43,080 nt of DNA from Comamonadaceae bacterium (GTDB lineage: Bacteria; Pseudomonadota; Gammaproteobacteria; Burkholderiales; Burkholderiaceae_C): the NCBI GenBank assembly GCA_027486495.1, contig JAIXOZ010000117.1, positions 1 through 43,080 on the forward strand. The letters run 5' to 3'. Shown here one piece after another: positions 27,980-36,597 of this stretch (the first letter of the stretch is position 1; each line of letters starts with the position of its first letter). Below the pieces are notes generated by a model, which was given only the letters and a program-made list of their open reading frames with translations, was not told the origin of the DNA and did not search any database. The position numbers and the translations under genes are program-made.

Positions 27980-28968
27980 GTCGGGATGTTGCGGGTTGGC
28001 ACGGGGTTGTCAAATGCCTGCCGTGCCACTTGTTGCAGTTGGGTGCGCAGCCATTGGTGCGGGCTGTCTTGTTGGCGTTTGCGGTGCCAAATGGCATGCA
28101 CTTGCACAGGCGGCACGTCAAAGGGTAACTCGTGCAGCACCAATTCATGGGCCATGCCGGTGGTGGGCACAAAGTGGCGCGGCAGCACGGTGAGCAAATC
28201 GGAGTTCACCACCACCCGCCCTGCCGTGAAAAACTGGTTCACGGTGAGCACAATGCGCCTTTGCTGCCCGATGGTCGCCAGGGCTTCGTCCACAAAACCG
28301 TAGGCCCGCCCGGAAAAGCTGACCAGCAAATGCCGGGCCGCGCAATAGTCCTGCAAGCTGATGGGCCGCTTGGCCAGCGGGTGGCCTTTGCGCATCACGC
28401 ACACGTATTCGCCTGAATACAGGCGCTGGTGTTCAAAAGGAATGGCCTCGCCCGACTGCGCGCGAGCGGTCAGGTCGGCCAGCACCGCCGGAAAGTAGCC
28501 CAGCGCGATGTCAGCGCCGTCTTCGCTCAGCAGCTTGCGCGGGTCGCGCGTGGTCAGGGGCAGGACCCGCAGGGACACGCCGGGGGCCTGCAGCTCCAGC
28601 TGGCGGGCCAGCCCGCCCATGAGTTCGGCGGCAGTGGCGTCGGCCATGGCCAGCACAAAGGTGCTGTTGGCCAATTGCGGCTCGAAAGCGCTGGGCACGA
28701 TGGCCGCCTGCAATTGGCGCAGCGCCTCGCGCACGCTGGGCCACAGGGCCAGCGCCCGGGGTGTGGGCTCCATGCCATGGCCGTGGCGGCGCACGAGTTC
28801 ATCGCCCAAGGCCTCGCGTAAACGGCGCAAGGCATTGCTCACGGCCGGTTGGGTGAGTGACAGGTTGTGCGCGGCCCGGGTCAGGCTGCGCTCGGCCATG
28901 ACCTCGTCAAACACCCGCAGCAAGTTCAGGTCGAGGGTGCGAAAAGAGTGGGTGTTGGCGGTGGGCAT
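27976..28968 (-). CDS. LysR-family transcriptional regulator
   Basis: A 330-residue LysR protein with HTH at about residues 9-55 (LDLNLLRVFDEVMAERSLTRAAHNLSLTQ, PAVSNALRRLREALGDELVRR) and a type-2 periplasmic-fold effector domain (PQLANSTFVLAMADATAAEL, onward). The NodD/PcpR-like pattern LDLNLLRVFDEV with RRHGHGMEPTPRA is typical of the subgroup controlling aromatic and other catabolic genes. The ATG at 28968 (MPTANTHSF) is preferred to 28992. It overlaps the metallophosphoesterase gene. The divergent neighbour is a small membrane protein 146 bases away. The inducer and target are not visible. Confidence 0.88.
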   Translation of the reverse strand: MPTANTHSFRTLDLNLLRVFDEVMAERSLTRAAHNLSLTQPAVSNALRRLREALGDELVRRHGHGMEPTPRALALWPSVREALRQLQAAIVPSAFEPQLANSTFVLAMADATAAELMGGLARQLELQAPGVSLRVLPLTTRDPRKLLSEDGADIALGYFPAVLADLTARAQSGEAIPFEHQRLYSGEYVCVMRKGHPLAKRPISLQDYCAARHLLVSFSGRAYGFVDEALATIGQQRRIVLTVNQFFTAGRVVVNSDLLTVLPRHFVPTTGMAHELVLHELPFDVPPVQVHAIWHRKRQQDSPHQWLRTQLQQVARQAFDNPVPTRNIPT

Positions 28969-29114
28969 ACAGAGGTCTTCAACTATCACCATTATGAATG
29001 ACTGACATCATGAAGATAAAGTTGAATGGCATTGGTAAAAACCCTATGATTTGCAGCATGGTTTTGATAATTTGGATTGCCAAAGAAATCAAAACTGACT
29101 CAAGGTAATGCAAA

Positions 29115-29588
29115 ATGAACACCACCAACACCAAATCTATCCTGGGCACCATGCCCGCCATCTCTGCGGCCATTGCCGCACCCAGCACCTCCAGCAAAAC
29201 CCTGGCAAACCTGTTGCTCGCCGCAGCTGTGGCTTCACTCGTTGTCGTGTTCGATCAGATGATCGACAGCTGGGCAGAGTCGCATGTGGTGGCCGCTTGG
29301 CTGGCGCTGTGGGCCGTGGCCGTCTTGGCCATTGTTTTGCTGCGCGGCCTGACACGCCACTTGGCGCAAAACCTGATGATTGGGTTGGACGCCTGGTCGG
29401 CCCATGTGGCCCGCAGCCGTGCCGACGAGCGTTTGTGGTCCATGGCGCAATCTGACCCGCGTCTGATGAGCGACCTGCAAGTGGCCATGGACCGCGCCAG
29501 CGAAGCCAAAGGTCCGGTCCGTGACCTGGAAACTCTGATGAACCGCCGCGCTGCCCGACTGGTGCGCGACCGCATGTACTACATCTGA
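29115..29588 (+). CDS. Membrane protein of unknown function, two helices
   Basis: A 157-residue protein with two hydrophobic segments (about residues 28-46, KTLANLLLAAAVASLVVVF, and 60-78, VVAAWLALWAVAVLAIVLL) followed by a charged cytoplasmic-type region (HVARSRADERLWSMAQSDPRL, EAKGPVRDLETLMNRRAARLVRD). I do not recognise a family. ATG 29115 follows AAGGTAATGCAAA, a plausible ribosome binding region. It is divergent from the LysR gene and convergent with the Hsp70-like gene. The hydrophobic and charge pattern makes a real gene likely; the function is open. Confidence 0.7.
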   Translation: MNTTNTKSILGTMPAISAAIAAPSTSSKTLANLLLAAAVASLVVVFDQMIDSWAESHVVAAWLALWAVAVLAIVLLRGLTRHLAQNLMIGLDAWSAHVARSRADERLWSMAQSDPRLMSDLQVAMDRASEAKGPVRDLETLMNRRAARLVRDRMYYI

Positions 29589-29681
29589 GCGGGTCGTCAA
29601 AACGCTGAGTAAATCTCGCAAAGCGTGGGGTCTGGTTGCGGGACCATATCGGCCAGATCTCATTGGAAAGGTCGATGTTGG

Positions 29682-30935
29682 TCAGCGGCTATAGGCCAGA
29701 CCGAGCGCCACGCCACCAAACAAATCACCCTCGACCAGCGGAACGCCTGCAAATTCAGACTGCAAGGCGGACTGAAAAGTGCTTAAGGCCGATGATCCAC
29801 CCGTGAGGTAAACCGCATCCAGCGATGCATCCGTGAGGCCTGCGCGCCGCACGCATTCGCGTGCGCAAGCCACAGTGCGGTCCAGCAAGCCGTGCAAATG
29901 AGCCTCCATGTCGTTCACGCCCAGACGCGCTTGCAAGCCGCGTTCGATCACCGCCAGAGCTATGTCCGTGTTCGCCCGGGTGAGTGAGCAGCGGATCTTG
30001 GCCTGCTCCACCTCATGGGCCAACAAATGGCCATGGCGCTCGGTCAGTACTTGCATCAAGCGTTCGTAAAGGCGCATGTCGCTGTAATTGCTGCGCAGGG
30101 TTTTGGCATGGGCAATGGCCTTGGGTTGATATTGCCAATGGATCAGGTGCCAAGTGGCCAGGTCAAAAAACACGCGGCTGGGCACTTCGCGCTGTTCGGG
30201 TCCGGTGTGTTTGTAGCCCAGCAGGGGCATGACCTGCGCCAAATTCAGTTGTCGGTCATAGTCGGTGCCTCCAATGTGCACACCCGTGGTGGCCAAAATG
30301 TCAGCGCTGCGGTTGGCGTGCCGCATGCGTTCAGGCCCCAGGCGCACCACCGTGAAGTCTGAGGTGCCGCCCCCCAAGTCGACCACCAATACAGTGTTTT
30401 CGTGCGTGAGTCGCTGCTCGTAATCCAGCGCAGCGGCAATCGGCTCCAGCTGAAACGACACCTCGTCAAAACCCACCGCCTCAACCGTTTGGCGCAGTGA
30501 GGCTTCGGCCTGAGCGTCGCGCTTGGGGTCTTCGTCCACAAAATGCACCGGGCGGCCCATCACCACGCGGCGCGGCGCGCTGCCCAAGTGCTGCGTGGCC
30601 CGTTCGCGCAGGGTGGCCAAAAAGGTGGCGATGATGTCCTGAAAACTGATTTGTTGATGACCGATTTGCGTGGTCTCCATCAGCAGCGGGCTGCCCAGCA
30701 GGCTTTTGAGCGATCGCATCAAGCGCCCCTCGGTGCCTTCCAGGTAGTGCTTGAGGGCATCTCGCCCAAAGTGGGTGCTGTTGTCTTCGGCGTTGTAGAA
30801 AACGGCCGTGGGCATGGCCTGTGCCTCGCCCTCCAGCGCGATCAGGCGGGCGCTGCCCTCGGGGCCGAGCCAGGCCATAGCGGAGTTGGAGGTGCCGAAA
30901 TCGATGCCGAGCGTGCCGGCGCGGGAAGAAGTCAT
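29682..30935 (-). CDS. Hsp70-family protein, YegD-like
   Basis: A 417-residue protein with only the actin/Hsp70 ATPase domain and no substrate-binding domain, like E. coli YegD. Nucleotide motifs are LGIDFGTSNSAMAW (phosphate 1, residues about 9-22), VLVVDLGGGTSDFTVVRLG (phosphate 2) and VYLTGGSSALSTFQ (adenosine). YEQRLTHENT and EPIAAALDYE are conserved around the hinge. Its biological role is unclear; a specialised chaperone is presumed. It is a single gene, divergent from the DUF3297 gene. Confidence 0.9.
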   Translation of the reverse strand: MTSSRAGTLGIDFGTSNSAMAWLGPEGSARLIALEGEAQAMPTAVFYNAEDNSTHFGRDALKHYLEGTEGRLMRSLKSLLGSPLLMETTQIGHQQISFQDIIATFLATLRERATQHLGSAPRRVVMGRPVHFVDEDPKRDAQAEASLRQTVEAVGFDEVSFQLEPIAAALDYEQRLTHENTVLVVDLGGGTSDFTVVRLGPERMRHANRSADILATTGVHIGGTDYDRQLNLAQVMPLLGYKHTGPEQREVPSRVFFDLATWHLIHWQYQPKAIAHAKTLRSNYSDMRLYERLMQVLTERHGHLLAHEVEQAKIRCSLTRANTDIALAVIERGLQARLGVNDMEAHLHGLLDRTVACARECVRRAGLTDASLDAVYLTGGSSALSTFQSALQSEFAGVPLVEGDLFGGVALGLAYSR

Positions 30936-31068
30936 GTGTAAGGGAAGGTGCTGAGGCGAAAATGGCAGGCCAAAGCGCTGACCGTCGAAGGACCCGGGAT
31001 TCTGCCACCGTCAGCCCTGTCAAATCGGGGAGAATCGGCTTTGTTTCAATTTTGATCACACACCCACC

Positions 31069-31332
31069 ATGACCGACGTCCCCACCTCTGCTGCCGATGC
31101 CCGCCCCGCACTGCCCGACCGCCTGGCCATTGACGCCCGCAGCCCGCACCATGTGCGTGCCGTGTTCGAGCACGACATTGGCATCCGCTTCAATGGCAAA
31201 GAGCGCAACGACGTCGAGGAATACTGCATCAGCGAAGGCTGGGTGCGTGTGCCCGCAGGCAAAACGCTGGACCGCAAAGGCCAGCCCCTGCTGATCAAAA
31301 TCAAAGGCACGGTCGAAGCGTTTTACCGTTGA
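31069..31332 (+). CDS. DUF3297 family protein
   Basis: An 87-residue protein of a small conserved family of unknown function. The recognised core is LPDRLAIDARSPHH, IGIRFNGKERNDVEEYCISEG, WVRVPAGKTLDRKGQPL, ending VEAFYR. The family is nearly always a single small cytoplasmic protein. The next gene, a CaiB-type CoA-transferase, begins nine bases after the stop (or with a TTG overlapping it), so the two probably share a transcript. No biochemical role is known to me. Confidence 0.85.
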   Translation: MTDVPTSAADARPALPDRLAIDARSPHHVRAVFEHDIGIRFNGKERNDVEEYCISEGWVRVPAGKTLDRKGQPLLIKIKGTVEAFYR

Positions 31333-31340
31333 ATCCGCGC

Positions 31341-32540
31341 ATGACCGAAGCAGCACGCAAGCTCCCGCTCGAAGGCCTGCGCGTCGTCGAGTTCACCCAC
31401 ATGGTCATGGGCCCCACTTGCGGCATGGTGCTGGCCGACATGGGGGCCGAGGTCATCAAGGTCGAGCCCATCGAAGGCGACCGCACACGGCACTTGTTGG
31501 GCTCAGGCGCGGGGTTTTTCCCCATGTTCAACCGCAATAAAAAGAGCATCCAGCTCAATTTGCAAAACCCCGAGGGTGCCGAGATGGCGCGCCGCCTGTG
31601 CGCCACGGCCGATGTGGTGGCCGAGAACTTCAAACCCGGCTCCATGGCCAAGTACGGCCTGGACTACGCCAGCTTGTCAGCCGCCAACTCCAAGCTCATT
31701 TACGCCAGCCTCAAGGGATTTTTGCCCGGCCCGTATGACCACCGCACCGCGCTCGACGAGGTGGTGCAAATGATGGGCGGCCTGGCCTACATGACGGGCC
31801 GCCCCGGCGACCCGCTGCGCGCAGGCACCAGTGTGAACGACATCATGGGCGGCATGTTCGGCGCGATTGGCGTGCTGGGCGCACTCATCCAGCGCGGCAT
31901 CACCGGGCGCGGGCAAGAAATCCAGTCGGCGCTGTTCGAGAACAACGTCTTTTTGGTGGGCCAACACATGCTGCAGTACGCCATCACCGGCAAGGCCGCT
32001 GAGCCCATGCCCAACCGCATCTCGGCCTGGGCGGTGTACGACGTGTTCACCGTCAAAAACGGCGAGCAAATCTTTTTGGCCGCTGTGAGCGACGCGCAGT
32101 GGGCCGTCTTTTGTGATGTGCTGGGCTTTGCCGACCTCAAGGCCGATGCGCGTTACAGCAGCAACAACGCTCGCGTGTCCTTGCGTGCCGAATTGATGCC
32201 GGATTTGCGCCGTCGCCTGGCTGCATTCACCGCCGCCGAGCTGACCGCGATTTTTGAAAAAGCGGGCCTGCCCTTTGCGCCCATTGTCAAGCCCGAAGAG
32301 TTGTTTGACGATCCGCACCTTCGGGCCACCGGCGGCTTGGCCGATGTTCGCCTGTCCGATGGCCCCAGAGCGGGGCAGACCGCACCCGCCGCCTTGTTGC
32401 CCTTCACCATGGGCGGGCAGCGCCTGGGCGTGCGCCAGCAGCCGCCCACACAAGGTGAGAACACCGACGAGCTGCTGCAAAGTCTGGGCCTGAGCGCGGC
32501 AGAGATTGCCCACTTGCGCAGCATTCAAGCGGTCGCTTGA
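31341..32540 (+). CDS. CaiB/BaiF family CoA-transferase (second copy in window)
   Basis: Family III CoA-transferase of 399 residues. Marks are LEGLRVVEFTHMVMGPTCGM, VLADMGAEVIKVEPIEGD, FNRNKKSIQLNLQNPEGAEM and the catalytic Asp167 in TSVNDIMGGMFGAIG. It differs clearly from the itaconate-locus transferase, so it acts on another carboxylic acid. The only partner nearby is DUF3297 upstream, so the substrate cannot be guessed. The ATG at 31341 is chosen over TTG 31329, which overlaps the DUF3297 stop. A compact terminator follows about 120 bases after the stop. Confidence 0.88.
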   Translation: MTEAARKLPLEGLRVVEFTHMVMGPTCGMVLADMGAEVIKVEPIEGDRTRHLLGSGAGFFPMFNRNKKSIQLNLQNPEGAEMARRLCATADVVAENFKPGSMAKYGLDYASLSAANSKLIYASLKGFLPGPYDHRTALDEVVQMMGGLAYMTGRPGDPLRAGTSVNDIMGGMFGAIGVLGALIQRGITGRGQEIQSALFENNVFLVGQHMLQYAITGKAAEPMPNRISAWAVYDVFTVKNGEQIFLAAVSDAQWAVFCDVLGFADLKADARYSSNNARVSLRAELMPDLRRRLAAFTAAELTAIFEKAGLPFAPIVKPEELFDDPHLRATGGLADVRLSDGPRAGQTAPAALLPFTMGGQRLGVRQQPPTQGENTDELLQSLGLSAAEIAHLRSIQAVA

Positions 32541-32656
32541 TGTTTTGGGGCAGGGTTTCAGGGCTTGACACACCGAACCCCAGCGACGACCATCAGCCCA
32601 TGTCCATCCAGGTATTGATTTTCGGCATCCACCTCGCGCGCAGCACGCGGGGCAAG

Positions 32657-32681
32657 CCCTGCGCACCGCCGCAGGGTTTTT
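32657..32681 (+). terminator. Intrinsic terminator after the second CoA-transferase
   Basis: CCCTGC (32657-32662) and GCAGGG (32671-32676) form a GC-rich stem with an 8-base loop followed by TTTTT (32677-32681). It separates the CoA-transferase transcript from hppD, whose own promoter must lie in the following 85 bases. Confidence 0.7.
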
Positions 32682-32767
32682 AAACACCTCCCCTGTTTCG
32701 TTTGACCGATTTCAATTCGGGCCGCGCTCATCCTGCAGCGCGGTCCTGCTTTTCACTGGAGATTTTC

Positions 32768-33844
32768 ATGGCCGATTTGTTTGACAACCCCATGGGCCTG
32801 TGCGGCTTCGAGTTCGTCGAGTTCGCATCCCCCACCCCCAACACCCTGGAGCCTCTGTTCGAGCAGATGGGCTTCTCGCTGGTGGCCAAGCACCGATCCA
32901 AAGACGTGGTGCTCTACCGCCAAGGCGACATCAACTTCATCGTCAACCGCGAGCCTAAAAGTTTGGCCGGTTACTTTGCCGCCGAGCACGGGCCGTGTGC
33001 CTGCGCACTGGCGTTTCGCGTCAAAGACTCGCACTTGGCGTATGCGCGTGCCCTCGAACTGGGCGCACAGCCGGTGGATGTGCCCACCGGCCCCATGGAG
33101 TTGCGTCTGCCCGCCATCAAAGGCATTGGCGGCGCGCCATTGTATTTGATCGACCGCTTTGAAGACGGCAAAAGCATCTACGACATCGACTTTGAATTCA
33201 TCGACGGCGTGGACCGCCACCCGCCGGGCCATGGCCTCAAGCTCATCGACCACATGACGCACAACGTCTACAAAGGACGCATGGCGTATTGGAGTGGCTT
33301 TTATGAAAAGCTGTTCAACTTTCAGGAGATTCGCTACTTCGACATCAAGGGCGAATACACGGGCCTGACCAGCCAGGCCATGATGGCCCCGGACGGCATG
33401 ATCCGCATCCCGCTGAACGAAGAGTCGGGCAAAACCGGCGGCCAGATCGAAGAGTTCTTGATGCAGTTCAACGGCGAAGGCATCCAGCACATTGCGCTCT
33501 TGACCGACGACCTGTTGAAAAGCGTGGACGCGCTGCAGATGGCGGGCATCCCGCTCATGACCGCGCCCAATGACATCTATTACGAAATGCTCGAAGAGCG
33601 CCTGCCGGGCCATGGCGAGCCGGTGGCCGAGTTGCAGGCGCGCGGCATTTTGATGGATGGCTCCACCGCCAATGGCGAAAAGCGCTTGCTGCTACAAATC
33701 TTCAGCCAAACCCTGCTGGGCCCGGTGTTCTTTGAATTCATCCAGCGCAAAGCCGATGAAGGCTTTGGCGAAGGCAACTTCAAAGCGCTGTTTGAAAGTC
33801 TGGAGCGCGACCAGATTCGGCGGGGGGCGATTCAGGTGGAGTGA
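32768..33844 (+). CDS. hppD: 4-hydroxyphenylpyruvate dioxygenase
   Basis: Non-haem iron enzyme converting 4-hydroxyphenylpyruvate to homogentisate in tyrosine breakdown. The 358-residue chain has the expected bacterial length. The iron ligands fall at His162 (LIDHMTHNV), His241 (GIQHIAL) and Glu323 (FFEFIQR), one residue off the numbering of the Pseudomonas enzyme. The C-terminal [18 protein letters not shown] is typical. ATG 32768 follows a good GGAG. No homogentisate dioxygenase is in the window. A decayed partial copy of the gene lies 1.3 kb downstream. Confidence 0.95.
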   Translation: MADLFDNPMGLCGFEFVEFASPTPNTLEPLFEQMGFSLVAKHRSKDVVLYRQGDINFIVNREPKSLAGYFAAEHGPCACALAFRVKDSHLAYARALELGAQPVDVPTGPMELRLPAIKGIGGAPLYLIDRFEDGKSIYDIDFEFIDGVDRHPPGHGLKLIDHMTHNVYKGRMAYWSGFYEKLFNFQEIRYFDIKGEYTGLTSQAMMAPDGMIRIPLNEESGKTGGQIEEFLMQFNGEGIQHIALLTDDLLKSVDALQMAGIPLMTAPNDIYYEMLEERLPGHGEPVAELQARGILMDGSTANGEKRLLLQIFSQTLLGPVFFEFIQRKADEGFGEGNFKALFESLERDQIRRGAIQVE

Positions 33845-33873
33845 GTGGGCAACTGAACAGGATGGTGGAGCGT

Positions 33874-34257
33874 TTACTGCTTTTTCAGAACGACGTGCCT
33901 TCCGTCTTTGAAGGTGCCTGTGAGCGTCAGTTCGTCTGTGCGGTCAAGCGTCAGGACGAAGGAAGGGCAACCAGTGATAACGCTCGGACCCTCCACGTTG
34001 AAAATCATTTTTGCGTTTGGCATTGGCTTGATCGACAGTGGGAAATCGCGATTGAGACAAGTGGCTTTGCTCGCAGCGGTAACGTATCGCCAAGTCCCAC
34101 CCGCCTGCGAAATCTTCACTTGGATCTGGAGTTCATTTGCAGTACTTGGCGATTTCGTTGTTCCTATCCATTCGCCATATAAGGTGTCGGCGCTCTGAGC
34201 TTGCGCCAGAGAACTGACGAGTAAGAGCATGGACGCGGTTTTGGTGAGAAGGTTCAA
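33874..34257 (-). CDS. Small secreted protein, unknown function
   Basis: A 127-residue precursor with a Sec signal peptide (MNLLTKTASMLLLVSSLAQAQS, cleavage near residue 20-22). The mature part is beta-rich with alternating polar and hydrophobic residues (LYGEWIGTTKSPSTANELQI, TGCPSFVLTLDRTDELTLTG, ending HVVLKKQ) and two cysteines that could pair. I recognise no family; a small periplasmic beta-barrel is a fair description. It is convergent with hppD and lies at the edge of an AT-richer segment. Confidence 0.65.
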   Translation of the reverse strand: MNLLTKTASMLLLVSSLAQAQSADTLYGEWIGTTKSPSTANELQIQVKISQAGGTWRYVTAASKATCLNRDFPLSIKPMPNAKMIFNVEGPSVITGCPSFVLTLDRTDELTLTGTFKDGRHVVLKKQ

Positions 34258-34362
34258 GATGTCTCCTTAGGATGGAAAAAAATACTTTATTTTACTTTAT
34301 CTAAGTATTTAAATTTTTTTATTTAAAAAATTGACAACTTTTACTATGAGCTCCTACGAATC

Positions 34363-34419
34363 TTCAATACACAATCACAGGCTGTGTAAAATCCACCTTG
34401 GTAGTCACTTTTGACTACC
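34363..34419 (+). promoter_or_regulatory. Promoter and palindromic operator of the RHH/ParE-type pair
   Basis: A weak -35-like TTCAAT (34363-34368) is 17 bases from the -10-like TAAAAT (34386-34391). Nine bases further is the perfect inverted repeat GGTAGTCA-CTTT-TGACTACC (34400-34419), which would cover the start of transcription. RHH antitoxins usually bind such sites. It lies 17 bases before the antitoxin ATG at 34437. Confidence 0.55.
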
Positions 34420-34436
34420 TTTGAATGGAGCTTGTC

Positions 34437-34751
34437 ATGCCCGCTGTTCCTGCCAGCACCCCCACCAGCCTGAAACTGCCCGGTGCTCTCAAACTTCAGC
34501 TCGAAGAAGATGCCAAGCAAATGGGCATGAGCCTGCACGCTTTCATGGTGAGCACGCTGGCCGATGCCGCGCATCGCAAGCGCTTGCGGCAAACATTTGC
34601 ACAAGACTCGGCCGATGCGCTGGCCGTCATGAAGGCCACCGGCACAGGCCATGCGATCGAGGATGTTCGGGTTTATTTTTCTCAACTGAAAGAACATCGT
34701 CAGGGGAAAAGCGCGCCTCCTGCACCCTTGCAACCGAAAAAAATGGGTTGA
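34437..34751 (+). CDS. Ribbon-helix-helix antitoxin-like protein
   Basis: A 104-residue protein. The region TSLKLPGALKLQLEEDAKQMGMSLHAFMVSTLADAAHRKR (residues about 8-47) is a clear ribbon-helix-helix unit: strand SLKLP, helix ALKLQLEEDAKQMG, turn, helix LHAFMVSTLADAAH. The remaining part would contact the toxin. Its stop is three bases before the toxin's GTG, an operon arrangement. The palindrome upstream supports autoregulation. A second start at 34425 would add four residues. Confidence 0.8.
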   Translation: MPAVPASTPTSLKLPGALKLQLEEDAKQMGMSLHAFMVSTLADAAHRKRLRQTFAQDSADALAVMKATGTGHAIEDVRVYFSQLKEHRQGKSAPPAPLQPKKMG

Positions 34752-34754
34752 GGT

Positions 34755-35057
34755 GTGAACACCGTATTTCTAAGCCCGGCGGCATTCCAAGATTTGGTGT
34801 GCCTAGAAGCGTTTTTGTACGAGTCCGAAGACCCATTGGCTGGAGAACTGCTCGATTTCATCTTGGATGCCTTGCAAGTGTTGACGCATCAACCCGGCAT
34901 AGGCCGTCCGGTGGAAGGCGGTTTGCGTGAACTGATCATCTCTCGTAGGCGCAGCGGCTATTTGGCGCGCTATGCGTTGGACGATGCCTTGGACCGGGTC
35001 ATGGTGGCCCGCATTCGTCACCAGCGCGAGGCTGGCTACCAAGACGGAGAGGTTTAA
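34755..35057 (+). CDS. RelE/ParE-family toxin-like protein
   Basis: A 100-residue protein starting GTG 34755. It has the ParE/RelE topology: an N-terminal strand and long helical hairpin (VFLSPAAFQDLVCLEAFLYE, ELLDFILDALQVL), the typical PGIGRPVEGGLRELII turn-strand, and the C-terminal strands with YLARYALDDALDRVMVARIRHQREAGY. ParE members inhibit gyrase and RelE members cleave mRNA; the sequence does not decide between them. It follows the RHH gene at three bases. Confidence 0.82.
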   Translation: MNTVFLSPAAFQDLVCLEAFLYESEDPLAGELLDFILDALQVLTHQPGIGRPVEGGLRELIISRRRSGYLARYALDDALDRVMVARIRHQREAGYQDGEV

Positions 35058-35138
35058 CGCGCCTCAATCTGCCTCATTGCACACCCGCAGCACCTGCGCG
35101 CCATAGGTTTCGAGCATTTTCACGACATGCACGCCGAC

Positions 35139-35492
35139 ATCCAGGGCATTGGCGGCGCACTCTTGTGGTGAATCAACCGGTTTGAAGAAGACAAAAGCAG
35201 TTGCGGCATCGGCATTGAATTCATCGAGGGCGCGGACCGACACCCGCTTGGCCAAGGCAAACCCGTGGCCGAATGGAAAGCGTGCGGCATTTGGATGGAC
35301 TAATCAACCGCAAGGGGCCAGGAGCATCTGCTGCTTTAAATCTTCGGCCAAACACTGGTGGGTACGGTGTTTTTTGAGTTCATGCATCGCAAAGCGCACG
35401 AAGTCATTGGCAAAGACAACTTCAAAGCACAGCTTGAAAGCCTGGAGCGCGATCAGATTTGGCGTGGGGCGAGTATTTCGGATGTTTTCTGA
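35139..35492 (+). pseudogene. Decayed partial copy of hppD
   Basis: The frame from 35139 matches hppD but has three in-frame stops: TGA 35169-35171, TAA 35301-35303 and TAA 35337-35339. It starts IQGIGGALLW where hppD has [10 protein letters not shown] and continues IEFIEGADRHPLGQGK like [17 protein letters not shown]. It then jumps about 380 bases of the parent gene to PVAEWKACGIWMD (parent [13 protein letters not shown]). The end, [19 protein letters not shown], matches the C-terminus. The reading frame is unbroken across the deletion, so it decayed by substitutions after an in-frame loss. Confidence 0.85.
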
Positions 35493-35552
35493 AAGTAGAC
35501 AACACCTGCGCCCTTGTGTTTGAATCTGTTTTTTAAAACAAGTCTGCACGCC

Positions 35553-36575
35553 ATGAACAGTCAACCCCAACAAACAAGATCTGAGAATTCTGCAGGCGTC
35601 TTGACCTCGCGTCGCAGCTTGCTGCAATGTGGCTTGTTACTTGCTGGAGGATGGGGTGGCAGTTTGGCAGCTCAAACGGCATACCCGCAAAGACCCATCA
35701 AATTCATTGTGCCTTTTGCGGCGGGAGGGTCTGCCGACCTGGTGGCCCGATTGTTGTCGGAGCGGCTTGGGTTGGCTTTGGGGCAAACGGTGATCGTGGA
35801 CAACCGAGGCGGCAATGGTTCGGTTTTGGGCACAGAAATCGCTGCCAAGGCCGCACCCGATGGCTATACGATTTTGCTCAGCAACGGTGCTGCCATGACC
35901 ACCGGCCCTTTGATGGGTCAGATCACCAACTACAAGCCATTGAGCGATTTTGTCCATCTCAATTTGTTCGGCACTTTCACGAATGCGCTGATCGTCCGGG
36001 CCGACCATCCGGCTAAAAATGTTCAGGATTTATTGAACATGATTCGGCAGCAGCCGGGCAAGATCAACTATGGCTCTGCGGGCGTGGGGTCAGCAGGGAA
36101 TCTGACGGGTGAATTGCTCAAGCAGTTGGCAAAAATCCAAATGGTTCATATTCCTTACAAGGGGTCGGGACCGGCGTTCAATGATTTGATGGGCGGGCAA
36201 ATTGACTTCATGTTCAATGCACTGATTGCGTCAGCACCCCACATCAAGGCAGGGCGAGTGCGCGCTCTGGCATTGACGGGGCACCACCGTGACACCGAAT
36301 TCTCCCAAGTGCCCACATTGTCCGAAACTGTGCCCGGCGCGGTTGGGGATGCCTGGTTTGGTTTGTCGGTGCCAGCGAAAACACCTCTGCTGGTACAAGA
36401 GCGTTTGCGGGCTGACATGGCGCGCGTTTTGGCGAATCCGGAAATGCGCTCCAAATTGGCCGAATTGGGCATGCAGCCTTTGGGGCTAGACCAAGCAGAA
36501 TTTCAGACTTTTCTGGATCAAGAGATCAAGAAATGGGGCCCGGTGATCACGGCCGGTCAACTCAAGGCGCAGTAA
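35553..36575 (+). CDS. Bug-family solute-binding protein (tripartite tricarboxylate transporter type)
   Basis: A 340-residue periplasmic binding protein of the Bug (BctC) family, very numerous in Burkholderiales, for carboxylic or aromatic acids. A twin-arginine-like signal (TSRRSLLQCGLLLAGG) is followed by the family signature YPQRPIKFIVPFAAGGSADLVARLL, PVIVDNRGGNGSVLGTEIAAKAAPDGYT-like text (here TVIVDNRGGNGSVLG), and NYGSAGVGSAGNLTGELLK. ATG 35553 is preferred to 35514. No TctA/TctB membrane genes are adjacent, which is common for Bug genes. It is convergent with the monooxygenase gene, so a shared ligand is possible but not shown. Confidence 0.88.
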   Translation: MNSQPQQTRSENSAGVLTSRRSLLQCGLLLAGGWGGSLAAQTAYPQRPIKFIVPFAAGGSADLVARLLSERLGLALGQTVIVDNRGGNGSVLGTEIAAKAAPDGYTILLSNGAAMTTGPLMGQITNYKPLSDFVHLNLFGTFTNALIVRADHPAKNVQDLLNMIRQQPGKINYGSAGVGSAGNLTGELLKQLAKIQMVHIPYKGSGPAFNDLMGGQIDFMFNALIASAPHIKAGRVRALALTGHHRDTEFSQVPTLSETVPGAVGDAWFGLSVPAKTPLLVQERLRADMARVLANPEMRSKLAELGMQPLGLDQAEFQTFLDQEIKKWGPVITAGQLKAQ

Positions 36576-36597
36576 TCGGGACGAGAGCTTCGGCGGT

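Noticed and set aside
35064..35255. Minus-strand 63-codon frame over the hppD remnant
   Set aside because: The plus strand here clearly encodes the degraded HPPD sequence; the minus frame is its shadow.
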